The position numbers and the translations under genes are program-made. A DNA stretch of 19,420 nucleotides, taken from positions 1 through 19,420 of the forward strand of contig JAFTNI010000252.1 of NCBI GenBank assembly GCA_017451975.1, written 5' to 3'. Of this stretch, positions 15,909 through 19,420 are shown one piece after another; the first letter of the stretch is position 1; the number at the start of each line of letters is the position of its first letter. Source of the DNA: Clostridia bacterium. Its GTDB lineage: Bacteria > Bacillota > Clostridia > Oscillospirales > CAG-272. The notes under the pieces are model-generated. The model was not told where the DNA came from and did not search any database. It saw only the letters and a program-made list of their open reading frames with translations.

Positions 15909-18488
15909 CCTCAGATCCTTCTTAAGCTCAAAAATAAGGTTTATCGCTTCAAGGGGGGTGAGTGTATTTATATCAACTGCGCGGAGCTTATCACAAACGG
16001 CTTTTTCGCTCATATTATCGAGCGAAACAAAGCCGAAATCGGGTTCTTCCGCTTTCTTCGCTTTCGCCTGCGCGGGTGCGCCCGCTACAAGCTCGGCAAG
16101 CACCTTTTTCGCGTTTTTCACAACCTCGTTCGGCACGCCCGCAAGCTTCGCTACCTCTATACCGTAGCTGTCATCTGCCGCGCCGCGCACGATTTTGCGC
16201 AGGAAGATTATATCGTCGCTTCTCTTTTTCGCCGCGATGTTGTAGTTTACAACACCCTTTTCTTCTTCCTCAAGCGAGGTAAGCTCGTGGTAATGTGTGG
16301 CAAAAAGCGTTTTTGCGCCAACCTTTTTAAGCGTGTATTCCGCCACGGCGCGCGCTATTGCAAGGCCGTCGAAGGTGCTTGTGCCCCTGCCTATCTCATC
16401 GTAGATAATAAGGCTCTGGCGCGTGGCGTTGTGCAGAATGTGCGCAACCTCGCTCATTTCGAGCATAAAGGTGGATTGCCCCATGGCAAGGTCGTCTGAT
16501 GCGCCTACGCGCGTGAATATCTTGTCCACAACGCAAATGCGCGCCTCCTTAGCCGGCACGAAGGAGCCTATCTGCGCCATAACCGTTATAAGCGCAACCT
16601 GGCGCATATACGTCGATTTACCCGCCATATTCGGGCCTGTTATAAGCATGAATTTGTTCGCGCCCGAATCGAGCGTTGTGTCGTTGGGCACAAAGTATGC
16701 GTCCTTGGCATACTGCTCAACCACGGGGTGCCTGCCGTCTTTAATAGAAATTACGTCGCCATATCCAACCTCGGGGCGCACGTAGGAGTTGCGCGCGGCA
16801 ACCTCGGCAAGCGAGCCGTAAACGTCGAGCTTGGCAAGCAAATATGCCGTTTTCTGTATCTTATGCACGCTTGCCGCAACGCGCTCGCGTATTTCGCAGA
16901 AGAGGTTATATTCCAGCGCGCAAAGCCTTTCCGTTGCGCCAAGAATCTGCGTTTCCATTTGCTTCAGCTCTTCCGTTATGTATCGCTCGCCGTTTGTAAG
17001 CGTCTGCTTTCTTATATATCTTTCGGGTACGTTGCCCACGTTGGATTTAGAAACCTCTATGTAGTAGCCGAAAACTCTGTTGTAGCCTACCTTCAGGTTT
17101 TTTATACCCGTAGCGCTTCTTTCCGCTTCCTCTATGCGGGAAATCCAGCCCGTGCTATCCTCTTTTATAGAGCGCAGGTGGTCTACGTCTGCATCGTAGC
17201 CCGTGCGTATAAAGCCCGCTTCGCGCACGGAAAAGGGTGGCTCGTCTACAATAGAGGCGGCAATAAGCCCGTAAATATCGTCGAGCGTATCGAGTTCATC
17301 GTATATCCCCGATATCTCCTCGCTTTCAAAGCCCGAAAGTATATGTTTTATTTCGGGCAGCTTTTCTGCCGTCTGCTTAACCGCCACAAGGTCGCGGCAG
17401 TTGGCAGAGCCGTATACTATGCGCGTTATAAGCCTTTCAAGGTCGAGCACGCCGTGCAGCGCCTCGGAAAGCTCGCCGCGCTCTATAACTCTTTCGTAAA
17501 GCTCGGCAACCGCCTCTTGGCGCCTGTTTATATAATGGGGGTTCTTAAGCGGAAAATCTATATATTTGCGAAGCAAGCGCGCACCCGCCGCAGTGCGCGT
17601 TTTATCCAGCACCCAAAGGAGCGTGCCGCGCTTTTCCTTCGAGCGCATCGTTTCGGAAAGCTCCAGGTTGCGGCGCGTGTTTGCATCTATTTCAAGGTAT
17701 TCGCCGTTCTGGTAGAAATTGAGCGTTTTAAGCCCCTCAAGGTTATTCTTCTGCGTTTCGGCAACGTAGGAAAGCACGCCGCCCACAGCGCGTAGCGCGG
17801 GGTTTTCGGGGTTTTCAAACTCCTCGGGGAGCGAGGGAAACCTGCCCGCCACGCTTCTTATGGCCGCTGCCGCATCAAATCGTTCGGGGCATTTATCGTT
17901 TATAACGGCCTGCATACGCTCTCGCAGGAAGCGCTCCATGCCGTCTATTTCGGCGGCTTCCACGTTCAGTACCACCTCGCGCGGGGCGTAAACGCCGATT
18001 TCGCAAGTGGCTTTTTCAAGCCTTTCATCGCCCGTAAACGATGTTACCGATATCTGGCCCGTGGAAATATCGGCAAAGGAAACGCCTATTTCCGTTTCCG
18101 TATAGTAAATACCGCAAATGTAGTTATTTTTCTTTTCGTCGAGCAAGGTGGATTCTATAAGCGTGCCGGGCGTTATCATGCGTATAACGTCGCGCTTTAC
18201 AAACCCCTTCGCCGTCGCGGGGTCCTCTAACTGCTCGCAAATGGCAACCTTATAGCCCTTGCCCACAAGCCTGCCTATATATCCCTCCACGGCGTGATAA
18301 GGTATACCGCACATAGGCGCGCGCTCTGCTTCGCCGCAATCGCGCCCCGTAAGCACGAGGTCGAGCACGGAGGAAGCCGCTTTCGCATCCTCAAAAAACA
18401 TCTCGTAAAAGTCCCCGATGCGGTACATGAGGATATATTCCTTGTACTTATCTTTTATTTCCAGATATTGCTGCATCATCGGTGTCAT
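15906..18488 (-). CDS. mutS: DNA mismatch repair protein MutS
   Basis: Recognises base mismatches and small loops, then recruits MutL. At 860 residues it is full length and intact. The mismatch-reading Phe-x-Glu motif is in GDFYEMF (F27, E29). The connector, core and clamp domains follow, and the ATPase domain has Walker A GPNMAGKS (618–625), Walker B in DEIGRGTSTFDG (D697) and FATHYHEL. The C-terminal tail LTPLEAINLIFELKKDL is the usual end segment. The start has GGAG about nine bases upstream in the 26-base gap after miaB, which fits the common miaB–mutS–mutL order of Clostridia. The stop overlaps the ribosome binding region of the unknown 206-residue gene. Its intact state contrasts with the broken mutL downstream. 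Confidence 0.98.
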   Translation of the reverse strand: MTPMMQQYLEIKDKYKEYILMYRIGDFYEMFFEDAKAASSVLDLVLTGRDCGEAERAPMCGIPYHAVEGYIGRLVGKGYKVAICEQLEDPATAKGFVKRDVIRMITPGTLIESTLLDEKKNNYICGIYYTETEIGVSFADISTGQISVTSFTGDERLEKATCEIGVYAPREVVLNVEAAEIDGMERFLRERMQAVINDKCPERFDAAAAIRSVAGRFPSLPEEFENPENPALRAVGGVLSYVAETQKNNLEGLKTLNFYQNGEYLEIDANTRRNLELSETMRSKEKRGTLLWVLDKTRTAAGARLLRKYIDFPLKNPHYINRRQEAVAELYERVIERGELSEALHGVLDLERLITRIVYGSANCRDLVAVKQTAEKLPEIKHILSGFESEEISGIYDELDTLDDIYGLIAASIVDEPPFSVREAGFIRTGYDADVDHLRSIKEDSTGWISRIEEAERSATGIKNLKVGYNRVFGYYIEVSKSNVGNVPERYIRKQTLTNGERYITEELKQMETQILGATERLCALEYNLFCEIRERVAASVHKIQKTAYLLAKLDVYGSLAEVAARNSYVRPEVGYGDVISIKDGRHPVVEQYAKDAYFVPNDTTLDSGANKFMLITGPNMAGKSTYMRQVALITVMAQIGSFVPAKEARICVVDKIFTRVGASDDLAMGQSTFMLEMSEVAHILHNATRQSLIIYDEIGRGTSTFDGLAIARAVAEYTLKKVGAKTLFATHYHELTSLEEEEKGVVNYNIAAKKRSDDIIFLRKIVRGAADDSYGIEVAKLAGVPNEVVKNAKKVLAELVAGAPAQAKAKKAEEPDFGFVSLDNMSEKAVCDKLRAVDINTLTPLEAINLIFELKKDLR

Positions 18489-18514
18489 AAGTTTTTTCTC
18501 CGTTTCGGTTATTT

Positions 18515-19420
18515 TTATTCAATCTCGCCAATAAGCGCAAAGGGCGAGGATTTCGTTATTTTCACGTTTATAAAGCTTCCTGTAAGACTCTCGTCGCCGT
18601 CGAAAAGCACTATTCTGTTGCCCTCTGTGCGGGCAGACATTTTTGCGCCGTTCGTTTTGCTCGCGCCCTCTACAAGCACGCGCAAGGTCTTGCCTACGTA
18701 CGCCTCATTCTTTTCTTCAAGCAGCTTGTTCTGGAGCGCGAGCAAGCGGCTCATTCGCTCTGTTTTCACGTTTTCGGGCAGCTGCTCCATCTTCGCCGCG
18801 GGCGTGCCCGTGCGGGGCGAATATATGAACGAGAATATCATATCGTATTTCACTCTTTCCATAAGAGCAAGAGTATCGAAGAAATCTTCCTCCGTTTCAC
18901 CGGGAAAGCCCACGATAATATCTGTTGTAATGGCTATATCGGGCATTTTTTCGCGCATATAGTCCACGAGCGCAAGGTACTGCTCCTTATCGTAGTGGCG
19001 GTTCATCATTTTCAGCATTCTGTCGCTGCCCGATTGCACGGGAAGGTGGAAATGGCGCGCTATTTTAGGGTTTGCCGCCATAACGTCTATAAGCTCGCGC
19101 GAAGCATCCTTCGGGTGGCTCGTCATAAAACGCACGGTGAAATCGCCCTCTATTTTGCAAATTTCCGCAAGGAGGTGCGCAAAATTGCACTCTCCGCCAA
19201 ACTCCTTGCCATAGGAGTTTACGTTCTGACCAAGCAGGGTTATTTCCTTCACGCCGCTTTTGGCAAGCTCGCGAACCTCTTCAAGTATCATTTCGGGGCG
19301 GCGGCTTCTCTCCCTGCCGCGAACGTAAGGCACTATGCAATATGTGCAGAAATTATTACAGCCGTACATAATGCTTACCCACGCGCGAAAACTGCTTTCA
19401 CGCACCACTGGCAGCCCCTC
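18515..19420 (-). CDS. miaB: tRNA-2-methylthio-N6-dimethylallyladenosine synthase, 5' end cut by window
   Basis: Radical-SAM iron-sulfur enzyme that adds a methylthio group to N6-isopentenyladenosine 37 of tRNAs reading codons that begin with U. The frame is open to the right edge (EGLPVV precedes RESSFRAWVS), so the N-terminal cluster-binding domain is outside the window and about 301 residues are visible. The radical-SAM cysteines are CNNFCTYC, followed by the MiaB-type IVPYVRGRERSR, GQNVNSYG, LPVQSGSDRML and DIIVGFPGETEEDF. A C-terminal TRAM domain covers the last 65 residues or so. RGRERSRRP and the closeness to mutS favour MiaB over the related MtaB or RimO. A GTG at 19408 is internal and not the start. 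Confidence 0.97.
   Translation of the reverse strand, partial: EGLPVVRESSFRAWVSIMYGCNNFCTYCIVPYVRGRERSRRPEMILEEVRELAKSGVKEITLLGQNVNSYGKEFGGECNFAHLLAEICKIEGDFTVRFMTSHPKDASRELIDVMAANPKIARHFHLPVQSGSDRMLKMMNRHYDKEQYLALVDYMREKMPDIAITTDIIVGFPGETEEDFFDTLALMERVKYDMIFSFIYSPRTGTPAAKMEQLPENVKTERMSRLLALQNKLLEEKNEAYVGKTLRVLVEGASKTNGAKMSARTEGNRIVLFDGDESLTGSFINVKITKSSPFALIGEIE

Noticed and set aside
16728..17795. 355-codon plus-strand frame, and similar ones at 11436–12533, 14029–15027 and 15052–16167
   Set aside because: They are all antisense to mutS, tgt, mutL or the unknown genes and show no motif or start signal.
18515..19408. miaB starting at GTG 19408
   Set aside because: The frame stays open to the window edge and the residues before it (EGLP) match MiaB, so the gene is truncated by the window and not started here.
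1..19420. tRNA, rRNA, CRISPR array, insertion sequence or prophage
   Set aside because: I scanned both strands for cloverleaf ends, regular repeat-spacer spacing, transposase and integrase motifs and found none. Nearly all bases are assigned to coding genes.

Overview
The window is an almost gap-free, single-direction stretch of a bacterial chromosome: every gene I can support lies on the minus strand, so transcription runs from the right edge (miaB) to the left edge (a giant glucan synthase). Gene content and order (miaB–mutS–…–mutL–tgt, a short-type pgi, comEC, a TtcA-like thiolase), AGGAG-type ribosome binding sites and mostly TAA stops suggest a Bacillota (Firmicutes) genome, probably an uncultured Clostridia lineage of animal-gut type. 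That placement is inference. Local base composition is about 55% GC in the long housekeeping genes. No rRNA, tRNA, CRISPR array or insertion sequence was seen, and no gene-free stretch exceeds 100 bases.

Right block (about 11325–19420) is a mismatch-repair and tRNA-modification operon: miaB (cut by the right edge), mutS, two small uncharacterised genes, mutL and tgt, with gaps of 2 to 64 bases. The two small genes (189 and 206 residues) sit between mutS and mutL. They are about 44–47% GC by hand count, against about 56% in mutS. The block carrying them is bounded by the same 8-base word, TAAATATG, which is both the mutS stop/next start and the last stop/mutL start. mutL itself has an in-frame TAG at codon 46, between its catalytic ATPase residues and the DNG motif. 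Unless this is a sequence error or is suppressed, the cell cannot make full-length MutL.

Middle block (about 5924–11320) holds a large cytoplasmic alpha-L-rhamnosidase-like protein (GH78) starting 4 bases after tgt. A clear promoter then precedes a TtcA-like/small Cys-His protein/pgi operon, which ends in a strong intrinsic terminator.

Left block (1–5868) holds comEC, for DNA uptake, with its own terminator directly after the stop. A separate transcription unit follows, encoding a cyclic beta-1,2-glucan synthase-like protein (GT84 plus glycoamylase-like domain), which continues past the left edge. Three genes that modify the tRNA anticodon loop (miaB, tgt, ttcA-like) share the window with mismatch repair and DNA uptake. 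The most unusual features are the amber codon in mutL and the apparently acquired two-gene block beside it.
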